The notes under the pieces were generated by a model. It saw only the letters and a program-made list of their open reading frames with translations. It searched no databases and was not told the DNA's origin. Positions 45,592 to 54,407 of a stretch of 64,000 nt of DNA are shown in pieces. The DNA is taken from NCBI GenBank assembly GCA_963789885.1, contig CAWBNB010000012.1:51189-115188 (forward strand). Reading direction: 5' to 3'. Every line of letters starts with the position of its first letter. Within the stretch, counting starts at the first letter, position 1. Both the position numbers and the translations under genes were made by a program. Source of the DNA: DATEDA01 sp963789885 (GTDB lineage: Bacteria > Pseudomonadota > Gammaproteobacteria > Burkholderiales > SG8-39).

Positions 45592-46443
45592 TCAGCGCTT
45601 CGCGGCGGTCCAGCGCGATTCCGGACCGTTGTCGGGCTTCACCGTGCCTTCCATGGTGTTCCCGCTAACCCGGCCAGTGAACTCGCGCTTCACCCCTGCT
45701 CCATCGACGAACGCGAAGGCGATCTTGTCCCCCTGCAGCCGCGCGTCGCGCAGGCCCGCGTTGATGGCGCCGAACTTCACCGAGCCCTCGAGCATCTGGT
45801 ACCTCTGCTCGAACGCGAGGTCCCACCCGTCCGACCCGGACTGGACGCGCCAGTTGCCCTGCACCTTCGCCGGCACGATCCAGAAGTAGGCGCGGCGGCC
45901 GTCCAGGTTGGTGATCTCGTCGGGCTGCCAGTCTTCCATGTTGAACTGGTGCGAGACGACGCGCGTGCCCGGCTTCATGTCGAGGATCCGCGGCCGCAGC
46001 TTCACGTTCAGACCCGGCAGGAGATACATCGTGATCACGGTGGCCTGGGTGAAGTCGGTCTCGAAGATGTCGCCGCGGACGAACTTCGCCTTGGCGTTCA
46101 CCCCTTCGCGGGCGGCGTTGCGGTTCGAGAGGTCGACCATGTCCGGGTTGAACTCGATGCCCATCGCGCGCGCGCCGAACTTCTTCGCCGCCGCGATGAC
46201 GGTGCGCCCGTCACCCGAGCCGAGGTCGACGACGAAGTCGTTCGGCGTCGTCTGCGCCATGCGCAGCATCCGCTCGACCAGGTCCTCGGGGGTCGGCACC
46301 CAGATGACGTCCTTGCCGGCCTGGCCGACCTGGGGCTGGAAGTCCTTCTTCTCGGCCTGGCCGTGGGCCGCCGTGGCGAACGCCGCGGCGGCGAGAAACG
46401 CGACGGCCAACCGGCCGGCGGCGGGGAATTTGGTGGTGCTCAA
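45592..46443 (-). CDS. SAM-dependent methyltransferase-like protein with a signal peptide
   Basis: A 283-residue protein starting at TTG 46443, with AAGGAG 6 bases upstream, followed by a clear signal peptide (AAGRLAVAFLAAAAFATAAHG). The mature part has a class I methyltransferase core: DFVVDLGSGDGRTVIAAAKK and GIEFNPDMVDLSNRN, then VRGDIFETDFTQATVITMYLL. SAM is normally not found in the periplasm, so either the protein acts before export, or it is a SAM-free relative. The C-terminal 100 residues are beta-rich and unassigned. Confidence 0.82.
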   Translation of the reverse strand: MSTTKFPAAGRLAVAFLAAAAFATAAHGQAEKKDFQPQVGQAGKDVIWVPTPEDLVERMLRMAQTTPNDFVVDLGSGDGRTVIAAAKKFGARAMGIEFNPDMVDLSNRNAAREGVNAKAKFVRGDIFETDFTQATVITMYLLPGLNVKLRPRILDMKPGTRVVSHQFNMEDWQPDEITNLDGRRAYFWIVPAKVQGNWRVQSGSDGWDLAFEQRYQMLEGSVKFGAINAGLRDARLQGDKIAFAFVDGAGVKREFTGRVSGNTMEGTVKPDNGPESRWTAAKR

Positions 46444-46610
46444 CGTGTGCTCCTTCGGGGTGAGAAGCGCGGGCGGCGGGGCCGCCGGCGCGCGGGCTAT
46501 TGGGGCGCCGAATCTTATCAAACCCGGCTAGCGCAAACGAGTTCTCCCGACTGCAGGCAGATTTCCACATCGGCGTGCGCCCGCCCGCGGGCCCCATCGG
46601 ACCACCCCCC

Positions 46611-46616
46611 TATAAT
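46611..46616 (+). promoter_or_regulatory. Consensus -10 element close to the GGDEF/EAL gene start
   Basis: TATAAT is a perfect -10 hexamer ending 8 bases before the ATG at 46625. There is no ribosome site and no good -35 17 bases upstream. Transcription from it would give a leaderless or nearly leaderless message. Confidence 0.4.
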
Positions 46617-46624
46617 CGCCGGCT

Positions 46625-49600
46625 ATGAAAGGGGAGACGCTGGCGGCGGCGCGCCCCGAAGTCGACGCGTTCGAGCTTGCCGGGACCGGCATGCTCGTCA
46701 CCGACGAGTCCGGGCTCATCCTCCGCGCCAACCGGGCCTATTGCGAGCTCCTCGGCCGCCGCGAGGACGAGCTGGTCGGCCACCCCTTCGTCCACGCCTT
46801 CCCCAAGGCCGCCCAGCCGTTGGCGCGGCGGGCCCTCAAGGCGGCGCTCGAGCCCGACTCGCTCCCGATGCCGAGCCACTGGACGCTCGTGCGCCGCGAC
46901 GGCCGCTCGGTCGCGGTCCTGTTGACGGTCCGCGCCACCGGCGGCGAACGCACGCTCGCCGTCGTTACCGTCACCGACGTCACCGCGATGGCCGCCATCG
47001 AGCAGCGGCTGACCGCGGTGCTCGACGAGCAGCGGCTGATCCTCGACCACGCCCAGGTCGGCATCCTCTTCTCCCGCAGCGGCCGGGTGATGCGGGTGAA
47101 TGCGGCCTGCGCGCGGATGTTCGGCTACCCGGAGCGCGACCTCGTCGGCCAGGCGACGACGATGCTCGTCGCGGCGATCGACGGCACCGAGCCTCCCGGC
47201 GGCGAGCCCTGGCACGCCGAGCTGGAAGTGAGCCGCCGCGACGGCAGCGCCTTCTGGTGCGAGATCGACGGCCAGCCGTTCAGCGCGCCGGGGGAGCCGG
47301 TGCAGTCGATCTGGACGCTGCGCGACGTCACCGGCCGCCGCCGCGCGCAGGAAGAGCTCGCCCGCGTGCTGCTCGATCAGCGGGCGCTGCTCGACAACGC
47401 CTCGGTGGGCATCGTGTTCACCCGTGACCGCAACGTGCTGCGCGTGAACCGGAAAGCCGAAGAACTCTTCGGCTGGGAAGCCGGCGAGCTCGTCGGCCGG
47501 CCGGGCCTTGTCTTCTATCCCGACGAGACGGCCTACGCCACGCTTGGCGCCGAGGCCGGGCCGGTGCTCGCCCGCGGGGAGGCGTTCCAGTCCGAGCTCG
47601 AGCTGCGGCGCAAGGACGGCTCGCGGTTCTGGGCGCGGCTCGCGGCGAAGGCGGTGAACCCGCGCGCGACCGGCGACGGCACGATCTGGATCGTCGAGGA
47701 CATCACCGAGAGCCGGCGTGCGGCCGAGTCGCTCAACCGGCTCCTGCGCGAGCTCTCGACGATTCTCGACACCGCGACCGTCGGCATCGCGTACTCCCGC
47801 AACCGCATGCTGCTCCGTTGCAACCGCAAGCTCGAGGAGATCGTCGGCTACGCACCGGGCGAGCTCGTCGGCCGCAGCACGGCGCTGCTCTATCCGAGCG
47901 ACGACGCCTTCGAGCGCTTCGGCGCCCAGGCGTTCCCGGTGATCGAAGCGGGGGGGACGTACGAGGCCGAGGTCCCCCATCTCCGTCGCGACGGCACGCA
48001 GATCCTCTGCCACGTCTCGGGGCGCGCGATCGACCCGGCCGATATCGCCCAGGGGCTGATCTGGATCGTGCAGGACGTGACCGCGCAGCACGCGGCGCAG
48101 GGCGCGCTCGTCCGCGCGCGCAACCAGCTGGAGCAGCACGTCGCCGAGCGCACGCGCGACCTCGCGGACAAGAACGTGGAGCTCGAGACCGAGATCGCCG
48201 AACGGCGCCTAGCGGAGGAGCTGCTGCGCGTGCGCGGCGAGCGCCTGCTCTATCACCGCAACCAGCTCCTCGCGCTCGCGCGGCGCGACCGCTCCGACCT
48301 CGAGAGCGCCCTGAAGGAGATGCTCGCGACCGCCTGCACGACGCTGCGCCTCGATCGCGCGAGCTACTGGCGGATGCTCGCCGACGGCGCCGCCATGCGC
48401 TGCGAGATGGTGCATCGCGCGGACGGCGCAGTGGACCCCGCGCCGGCCGCCGACACGCTCGAGGCCGCCGACCACCCGGCGTACTTCAGCGCGATCGTGG
48501 CGAACGAGATCGTCGCCGCGGAGGACGCGGCGAGCCATCCGGCAACGCGCTCGCTCGGGCCGGTATACCTGCGGCCGCTCGGCATCGCGGCGACGCTCGA
48601 CGCGCCGGTCTGGCTGGACGGCCGCGTCGTGGGCATGGTGTGCGGCGAAGTCACGCGCGGGACGCGCGCCTGGCAGCCGGAGGAGATCGACTTCGCCTCC
48701 GGGATCGCGACCATGATCGCGCTCGCCCTCGAGGCGTCGCAGCGGCGCGGTGCGGAGGCGCAGCTCATGCGGCTCGCGCACTACGACGGCCTGACCGGAC
48801 TCCCCAACCGCAACCTGCTCGCCGACCGGCTGCGGCAGGCGCTCGTCTTCGCGAGCCGGCATCGCTCGCGCGTCGCGCTGATGTTCCTCGACCTCGACCG
48901 CTTCAAGAACATCAACGACTCGCTCGGCCACTACGTCGGCGACCAGATCCTGAAGGAGGTGGCGGCGCGGCTGACGCGGAGCCTCCGCGCCGGCGACACC
49001 GTTGCGCGGCTCGGCGGCGACGAGTTCGTCGTCGTGCTGCAGGAGGTCCGCGATCCGGGCGACGCGGCGATGGTCGCGCAGAACCTCCTGCGCGAGCTGG
49101 GCCCCCCCTATCTCGTCGAGGGGCGCGAGCTGCACCTCTCGGCGAGCGCCGGCATCACGCTCTATCCCGACGACGGCCAGGACGCCGATGTCCTGATGAA
49201 GAACGCGGACGTAGCGATGTATCACGTGAAGGACGGCGGACGGAACGGCTTCCAGTTCTTCGCCGAGACCATGAACCACGCGGCGAACCGCCGGCTCGCG
49301 ATCGAGAACGACCTGCGGCTCGCGATCCGGCGCGGGGAGCTCGTGCTGCACTACCAGCCGCAGATCGACCTCTCCCGGCAAGCGGTGCGCGCCGTCGAGA
49401 GCCTGGTGCGCTGGCACCATCCGGAGCGCGGCCTCGTCATGCCGGGCGGATTCATCGGAATCGCCGAGGAATGCGGGCTCGCGCAGCCGCTCGGCGAGTG
49501 GACCCTGCACGAGGCGTGCGTCCAGAGCCGGCGTTGGCAGGCGGCGGGGATCGCGCCGGTGCCGGTGGCGGTGAACCTGTCGGCGCGCGTCTTCCGCGAC

Positions 49601-50077
49601 CGGTCATTCGTGACCACCCTGCGCGGGATCCTCGACGAGACCCGCCTCGATCCGCGGCTGCTCGAGCTCGAGATCACGGAGAGCGCGGTGATGCAGCAGT
49701 CGGACGCGACCTCCGCGACGCTGGAGGAGCTGTCGGCGATGGGGATCCAGCTCGCGGTGGACGACTTCGGCACCGGCTATTCGAGCCTTGCCTACCTGAA
49801 GCGGTTCCCGATCGACAAGCTGAAGATCGACCGCTCCTTCGTCCGCGGCATTCCGGCGAGCGGCGACGACACCGCGATCACGCGGGCGATCGTCTCGCTC
49901 GCGCGCAGCCTCGGCCTGCGCGTCGTCGCCGAGGGCGTCGAGACCGACGCGCAGCTCGGCTTCCTGAGCGCCCACGGCTGCGACGACGTGCAGGGCAACT
50001 TCTACTGCCCGCCGCTCGACGCGCGCGAGACCGCGCGGATCTTCGGCTGCGCCCGGGCGCCCGCGGGCGAGCGCTAG
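46625..50077 (+). CDS. Multi-PAS, GAF, GGDEF and EAL domain protein (cyclic di-GMP turnover)
   Basis: A 1150-residue soluble regulator. Four PAS domains lie at about 10-130, 135-255, 260-380 and 385-505, each beginning with a version of the AxVGIxxxRxxxV pattern. A coiled coil (about 495-540), GAF (about 560-715), GGDEF (about 720-885; RLGGDEF intact near 795) and EAL (about 895-1145) follow. The EAL signature itself reads ESL near 924, but ELEITES, DDFGTGYSSL near 1045 and EGVE are kept, so phosphodiesterase activity is likely. No membrane segment is seen. Confidence 0.95.
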   Translation: MKGETLAAARPEVDAFELAGTGMLVTDESGLILRANRAYCELLGRREDELVGHPFVHAFPKAAQPLARRALKAALEPDSLPMPSHWTLVRRDGRSVAVLLTVRATGGERTLAVVTVTDVTAMAAIEQRLTAVLDEQRLILDHAQVGILFSRSGRVMRVNAACARMFGYPERDLVGQATTMLVAAIDGTEPPGGEPWHAELEVSRRDGSAFWCEIDGQPFSAPGEPVQSIWTLRDVTGRRRAQEELARVLLDQRALLDNASVGIVFTRDRNVLRVNRKAEELFGWEAGELVGRPGLVFYPDETAYATLGAEAGPVLARGEAFQSELELRRKDGSRFWARLAAKAVNPRATGDGTIWIVEDITESRRAAESLNRLLRELSTILDTATVGIAYSRNRMLLRCNRKLEEIVGYAPGELVGRSTALLYPSDDAFERFGAQAFPVIEAGGTYEAEVPHLRRDGTQILCHVSGRAIDPADIAQGLIWIVQDVTAQHAAQGALVRARNQLEQHVAERTRDLADKNVELETEIAERRLAEELLRVRGERLLYHRNQLLALARRDRSDLESALKEMLATACTTLRLDRASYWRMLADGAAMRCEMVHRADGAVDPAPAADTLEAADHPAYFSAIVANEIVAAEDAASHPATRSLGPVYLRPLGIAATLDAPVWLDGRVVGMVCGEVTRGTRAWQPEEIDFASGIATMIALALEASQRRGAEAQLMRLAHYDGLTGLPNRNLLADRLRQALVFASRHRSRVALMFLDLDRFKNINDSLGHYVGDQILKEVAARLTRSLRAGDTVARLGGDEFVVVLQEVRDPGDAAMVAQNLLRELGPPYLVEGRELHLSASAGITLYPDDGQDADVLMKNADVAMYHVKDGGRNGFQFFAETMNHAANRRLAIENDLRLAIRRGELVLHYQPQIDLSRQAVRAVESLVRWHHPERGLVMPGGFIGIAEECGLAQPLGEWTLHEACVQSRRWQAAGIAPVPVAVNLSARVFRDRSFVTTLRGILDETRLDPRLLELEITESAVMQQSDATSATLEELSAMGIQLAVDDFGTGYSSLAYLKRFPIDKLKIDRSFVRGIPASGDDTAITRAIVSLARSLGLRVVAEGVETDAQLGFLSAHGCDDVQGNFYCPPLDARETARIFGCARAPAGER

Positions 50078-50088
50078 CGCCCGCCGGC

Positions 50089-50104
50089 GGGGCCTCGCGG
50101 CCCC
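50089..50104. repeat. Hairpin between convergent genes
   Basis: GGGGCC, TCGC, GGCCCC lies between the ends of the GGDEF/EAL gene and the convergent Bug gene. It is a strong 6-bp stem without a T-run, so at most a weak terminator. Confidence 0.35.
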
Positions 50105-50107
50105 GGC

Positions 50108-51079
50108 TCAGTCGACGGTTGCCCCCGACGCCTTCACGACCGGGGCCCACTTCGCGATCTCGGCCTTGATGAGCGCGCCGAACTGCGCCGGCGTGCCGTA
50201 GACCTCGGCCGATCCCATCTCGGTAAGCCGCTGCTTCACTTCCGGGTCCTTAAGCGCCTTGACCATCTCCGCGTTGAGCTTGTCCACGATCGGCTTGGGC
50301 GTCTTGCCCGGGGCGACGACGCCGTACCACGCGATCGACTCGTAGCCCTTGACTCCCGACTCGTCGAGCGTGGGGACATCGGGCAGCAGCGCCGAGCGCT
50401 TCAGCGAGGTCACGGCGAGCGCCCTCACCTTCGTTCCCTTCAGCTGCGGGAGGATCGGGATCAGGCTCTCGAACGCGATCGGGATCTGGCCGCCGATCAG
50501 GTCGTTGATCGCCGGGCCGCTTCCCTTGTAGGGCACGTGCACCATCTTCGTCCCGGTCAGCTGCTTGAACAGCTCCGCCGAGAGGTGCTGCGGCGTCCCG
50601 TTGCCGGCCGAGGCGTAGCTGTACCCGTCGGGCTTCGCCTTCAGCAGGGCAATCAGCTCCTTGACGTTCTTGGCCGGGAACGACTCGTGCACGACCAGGA
50701 CCAGCGGCACCGACGCGACGTGGACCACGGGCGCGAGGTCCGTCAGCGGGTTATAGGGAAGGCTCTTGAAGAGCGAGACGTTGATCGCGAGCGGACCGCT
50801 CGCGCCCATCAGGATCGTGTAGCCGTCGCCGGGCGCCTTGGCGACGGAGTCGGTGCCGATGTTCCCGCCGGCGCCGGCCTTCGACTCGACGAGGAACGGC
50901 TGGCCGAGCGACTGCTGGAGCTTGGTGCCGACGAGCCGCGCGAGGATGTCGGTCGTCCCGCCCGGCGGGTACGGCGTGACGAACTTCACCGGCTTCGTCG
51001 GGTAGTTCTGCGCCGCGGCCGGCGCGGCGGCGACGACGGCGACGGCCGCCGTCAGCGCGAGCATGAGGGTGCGGTTCAT
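50108..51079 (-). CDS. Bug-family tripartite tricarboxylate receptor
   Basis: A 323-residue periplasmic receptor with a signal peptide (LALTAAVAVVAAAPAAAQ). The Bug motifs are YPTKPVKFVTPYPPGGTTDI, VESKAGAGGNIGTDSVA and MVHVPYKGSGPAIND. It is intact, unlike the copy at 37.5 kb. Nothing around it (GGDEF/EAL protein, 2OG oxygenase) points to a ligand, and no membrane components are present. ATG at 51079 is followed by a basic n-region. Confidence 0.93.
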   Translation of the reverse strand: MNRTLMLALTAAVAVVAAAPAAAQNYPTKPVKFVTPYPPGGTTDILARLVGTKLQQSLGQPFLVESKAGAGGNIGTDSVAKAPGDGYTILMGASGPLAINVSLFKSLPYNPLTDLAPVVHVASVPLVLVVHESFPAKNVKELIALLKAKPDGYSYASAGNGTPQHLSAELFKQLTGTKMVHVPYKGSGPAINDLIGGQIPIAFESLIPILPQLKGTKVRALAVTSLKRSALLPDVPTLDESGVKGYESIAWYGVVAPGKTPKPIVDKLNAEMVKALKDPEVKQRLTEMGSAEVYGTPAQFGALIKAEIAKWAPVVKASGATVD

Positions 51080-51221
51080 GTTCCTGGGTCCTTTTTCGGT
51101 CGATGCGCCGGCGGGAAGCGGGCGATGGGCGATTCTACGCTGCGCGGCGAGGAATCCTGCCGTTGCGCCGGGTGTCAGGGCAAGCGAAACTAGCCGGTCT
51201 TCACCAGAGGCGCGTGAGCAC

Positions 51222-51887
51222 GTGGCCGCCGACCTTCAGCCCTTCCTCTATCTGCTGCCGACGAAGCTCGCCACGGACGAGTCGGGCGGCGTCAAGCTCA
51301 AGTGGGCGCAGGGCGAAGGCCCGTTCGGCCATTCGAAGCCGCTTGCCGCGAATCCCGCCACCTGCGCGGTCCGGTCGCGCCGCAAGGTCTTCGACGCCGC
51401 GGAGTGCGAGCGCATCATCGCGCTCGGCGAATCGCTCGCGGCGGTCGACGCCGGCGTCGAGAAGGGCGAGAACCGCTACCGCGTCGGGCGCATCAGCTGG
51501 ATCGAGCCGGACGAGGCGGCGGCGTGGATCTTCCATCGCCTCGGACTCGCGTTCCTCGAGGCGAACCGCGACTACGGCTTCGAGCTGATCGGGTTCGCCG
51601 ACGCGCTGCAGTACACGGTCTACGGGCCGGCCGAGCGCTTCGACTGGCACATGGACCTCGGCCCCGGACGCACCAGCGCCCGCAAGCTGAGCATGACGGT
51701 GCAGCTCTCGCCGCCGGCGGACTACGCCGGCGGCAATCTCGAGTTCGTCGGCAACACTCACGCCGCCGATCGCGAGCGCGGCTCGGCGACGATCTTTCCG
51801 GCCTACGTCGGGCACCGCGTCTCGCCGGTCGAGCGCGGCACGCGGCGCTCGCTCGTCGCCTGGGCCTACGGGCCGTCGTTCCGGTAG
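51222..51887 (+). CDS. 2OG-Fe(II) oxygenase (prolyl 4-hydroxylase type)
   Basis: About 221 residues with the double-stranded beta-helix of Fe(II)/2-oxoglutarate oxygenases: iron ligands in FDWHMDLG (HxD) and GHRVSPV (distal His), and the 2-oxoglutarate Arg in TRRSLVAWAYG. A CxxC-free N-terminal part includes KVFDAAECERIIALGE, usual for prolyl 4-hydroxylase-like domains. The start is uncertain; GTG at 51222 is used, with a weak AGAGG upstream, but the frame is open to 51063. Substrate is unknown. Confidence 0.85.
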   Translation: MAADLQPFLYLLPTKLATDESGGVKLKWAQGEGPFGHSKPLAANPATCAVRSRRKVFDAAECERIIALGESLAAVDAGVEKGENRYRVGRISWIEPDEAAAWIFHRLGLAFLEANRDYGFELIGFADALQYTVYGPAERFDWHMDLGPGRTSARKLSMTVQLSPPADYAGGNLEFVGNTHAADRERGSATIFPAYVGHRVSPVERGTRRSLVAWAYGPSFR

Positions 51888-51893
51888 GGGGCC

Positions 51894-53234
51894 TCAGCTG
51901 CCGCCGATCGTCATCCCCTCGACGAGGATCGAGCCGCACGTGCGCGAGCCGCGCGTGAGGACGTCGCCGCCGACGGCGGCGATGTTGCGGAACATGTCGC
52001 GCAGGTTGGCGGCAACGGTGATCTCCTCCACCGGGTAGCGGATCTCGCCCCGCTCGACCCAGTAGCCGGAGGCACCCCGCGAGTAGTCGCCGGTCACCTG
52101 GTTCACGCCCTGCCCCATCAGCTCGGTGACCAGCAGCCCGGTGCCGAGCGCCTTGAGCATGCCGACGAAATCGCGCTCGCCCGGCGCGAGGATCAGGTTG
52201 TAGTTGCCGCCGGCGTTGCCGGTCGTCCGCATCCCGAGCTTGCGGGCCGAGTAGACGCCGAGGAAGTACCCCTGCACCACGCCGTCCTTCACGACGTCGC
52301 GTGGCGCGCTCGCCACCCCGTCGTCGTCGAAGCAGGCGCTCGCCTGGCCGCGCGGGAGATGCGGCTCCTCGCGCAGGTTCACGATGGGCGAGAACACCTG
52401 CGTCCCGAGGCTGTCGACGAGGAACGAGCTCTTGCGGTAAAGGCTGCCGCCGCTCACGGCCGAGACGAAGTGCGCGAGCAGGCCGTTGGCGACCGGCGCC
52501 TCGAACAGCACGCGGCCCTTGCGCTTGCCGAGCTTGCGGCTGCGGAGGCGGGCGAGCGCCCGCCGGCCGGCGTAGTCCCCGATCGCTTCCGGCGTCGCGA
52601 GGTCGGCGGCGGCGCGCTGCGACGAGTACCAGTCGTCGCGCTGCATCGCGTCGCCCTCGGCCGCAATGACCGCACAGGAGATGTAGTGGCGCGAGCTCGC
52701 GAACCCGTCGAGGAACCCGGCGGTGTTACCGGCGATGAACTGGGATTGCTGGGTCGAGACGCTCGAACCCTCGGAGTTGACGATGCGCGGGTCGAGCCGG
52801 AAGGCGGCCGCCTCGCACGACTTCGCCATCGCGATCGCCTGCTCTACTGGCAGGTCCCACGGATGAAAGAGATCGAGGTCGCGGCTCGAGCGCGAGATCA
52901 GCGCCGGGTCGGCGAGGCCGGCCGCCTCGTCGGCCGCGGTGAAGCGGGCGATCGAGAGCGCCGCCGCGACCGTGTCGCGGATCGCCCTGGGCGCGAGATC
53001 GGAGGAGCTCGCGTGGCCGCGCTGCTTGCCGATGTAGACGCTGACGCCGAGACCCTTGTCGCGGTTGTACTCGATCGTCTCGACCTCGTTCCGCCGGACG
53101 GTCACGGTCTGCCCGTAGCCCTCGGAGACGTCGGCCTCGGCCTCGGTCGCGCCCTGCTCGCGCGCGAGCCGCAGCACATCGGCAACCATCTCGCGGAAAG
53201 TGTCGAGCGAATAGGTGAAGCGCGCGTCGGGCAT
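51894..53234 (-). CDS. pmbA: Metalloprotease PmbA (TldD/PmbA family)
   Basis: A 446-residue PmbA protein: FTYSLDTFREMVADVLRLA at the start, then EVETIEYNRDKGLGVSVYIGKQRG near 50, and FDDDGVASAPRDVVKDGVVQGYFLG and GNAGGNYNLILAPGE in the C-terminal half. With TldD it forms a zinc protease that matures modified peptides. The TldD partner carries the zinc site and is not in the window. It diverges from yjgA at 53297, an arrangement common in Betaproteobacteria. Confidence 0.95.
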   Translation of the reverse strand: MPDARFTYSLDTFREMVADVLRLAREQGATEAEADVSEGYGQTVTVRRNEVETIEYNRDKGLGVSVYIGKQRGHASSSDLAPRAIRDTVAAALSIARFTAADEAAGLADPALISRSSRDLDLFHPWDLPVEQAIAMAKSCEAAAFRLDPRIVNSEGSSVSTQQSQFIAGNTAGFLDGFASSRHYISCAVIAAEGDAMQRDDWYSSQRAAADLATPEAIGDYAGRRALARLRSRKLGKRKGRVLFEAPVANGLLAHFVSAVSGGSLYRKSSFLVDSLGTQVFSPIVNLREEPHLPRGQASACFDDDGVASAPRDVVKDGVVQGYFLGVYSARKLGMRTTGNAGGNYNLILAPGERDFVGMLKALGTGLLVTELMGQGVNQVTGDYSRGASGYWVERGEIRYPVEEITVAANLRDMFRNIAAVGGDVLTRGSRTCGSILVEGMTIGGS

Positions 53235-53296
53235 CGGGGAGCGGGCGGTGGGAGAAAGGGCGGCTATTATACGGGCCCGCCACTCACCGCCCGACG

Positions 53297-53800
53297 ATGC
53301 AGGACGAGCGCCCGAGCAAGACGCAACGCAAGCAGGAGGTGCATGCGCTGCAGGCGCTCGGCGAGCGCCTCGTCAAGCTCAACGCCGAGCAGCTCGCGGC
53401 GATGCCGCTGCCGGACGAGTTGCGCGACGCGGTGCTCGAGGCGAAGCGGATCCGCAGCCGCGAGGGCCACCGGCGCCAGCTGCAGTACATCGGCAAGCTC
53501 ATGCGCGGGATCGACCCTGCACCGATCCGTGCGCAGCTCGAGCGCTGGGACGGCCAGTCGCGCGAGGCGACCGCCGCGCATCACCGGATCGAGCGCTGGC
53601 GCCTGCGCCTCCTCGACGACGACGACGCGCTGACCGAGTTCGCGCGCGATCACCCGCACGCCGATCTCCAGCGGCTGCGCACGTGCGTGCGCGAAGCGCG
53701 GAAGGAACGGCTCGCCGGCGGCGAGCCGCGGCACTTCCGCGACCTCTTCCGATTGATCCGCGACGTCGACTCCGCGACCGGCGCCGAGCCGCCGCTATAA
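53297..53800 (+). CDS. yjgA: Ribosome-associated protein YjgA (DarP, DUF615)
   Basis: A 167-residue protein: SKTQRKQEVHALQALGERLVKL, LRDAVLEAKRIRSREGHRRQLQYIGKLMR, and HPHADLQRLRTCVREARKER. These are the diagnostic blocks of DUF615. DarP helps assemble the large ribosomal subunit. It diverges from pmbA and is followed after 10 bases by mog, the order expected in this group of bacteria. ATG at 53297. Confidence 0.96.
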   Translation: MQDERPSKTQRKQEVHALQALGERLVKLNAEQLAAMPLPDELRDAVLEAKRIRSREGHRRQLQYIGKLMRGIDPAPIRAQLERWDGQSREATAAHHRIERWRLRLLDDDDALTEFARDHPHADLQRLRTCVREARKERLAGGEPRHFRDLFRLIRDVDSATGAEPPL

Positions 53801-53801
53801 T
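53796..53801 (+). promoter_or_regulatory. Possible -10 element before mog
   Basis: TATAAT overlaps the yjgA stop and ends 9 bases before the mog ATG. It could give an internal leaderless transcript, but the overlap with a stop codon makes chance likely. Confidence 0.25.
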
Positions 53802-53810
53802 CCGGGCGCC

Positions 53811-54407
53811 ATGGACGCTCCGGATCGCCCGTTGAAGGTCGGCCTCGTATCGGTCAGCGATCGCGCGTCGGGCGGCGTGTACAAGGACGAAGGCATCCCC
53901 GCGCTCAAGGAGTGGCTCGGGCGTGCGCTCGCAAGCGAGTGGACGTGCGTCGAGCGGCTCATCCCGGACGAGCGGCCGCAGATCGAGGTGACGCTTACCC
54001 AGCTCGTCGACGCCGAGGGCTGCGACCTCGTGCTCACTACCGGCGGCACCGGGCCCGCCCCGCGCGACGTGACGCCCGAAGCGACACTGGCCGTCGGCGA
54101 CAAGGTAATGCCGGGCTTCGGCGAGCAGATGCGGCAGGTGAGCCTCGCATTCGTGCCGACGGCCATCCTGTCGCGCCAGGTCGCGGTGATCCGGAAGCGC
54201 ACGCTGATCGTCAACCTTCCCGGCCAGCCGAAGGCGATCCGGGAGACGCTCGAAGGCGCGAAGAACGCGGCCGGCGAGACGGTGGCGCAGGGCATCTTCG
54301 CGGCGGTGCCCTATTGCATCGATCTCATCGGCGGGCCGTACATCGAGACCCACGAGGCGGTGGTGAAAGCGTTCCGGCCCAAATCGGCGCAGCGGCCGAA
54401 GCGGTGA
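53811..54407 (+). CDS. mog: Molybdopterin adenylyltransferase
   Basis: A 198-residue MogA protein. It begins KVGLVSVSDRASGGVYKDEGIPAL and has the signature LVLTTGGTGPAPRDVTPEAT near 73, then RKRTLIVNLPGQPKAIRETLEG. It adenylates molybdopterin before molybdenum is inserted. This is a general cofactor step needed by both molybdenum hydroxylases in this window, but its position beside pmbA-yjgA is the ordinary chromosomal one. The stop overlaps the esterase start. Confidence 0.96.
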   Translation: MDAPDRPLKVGLVSVSDRASGGVYKDEGIPALKEWLGRALASEWTCVERLIPDERPQIEVTLTQLVDAEGCDLVLTTGGTGPAPRDVTPEATLAVGDKVMPGFGEQMRQVSLAFVPTAILSRQVAVIRKRTLIVNLPGQPKAIRETLEGAKNAAGETVAQGIFAAVPYCIDLIGGPYIETHEAVVKAFRPKSAQRPKR

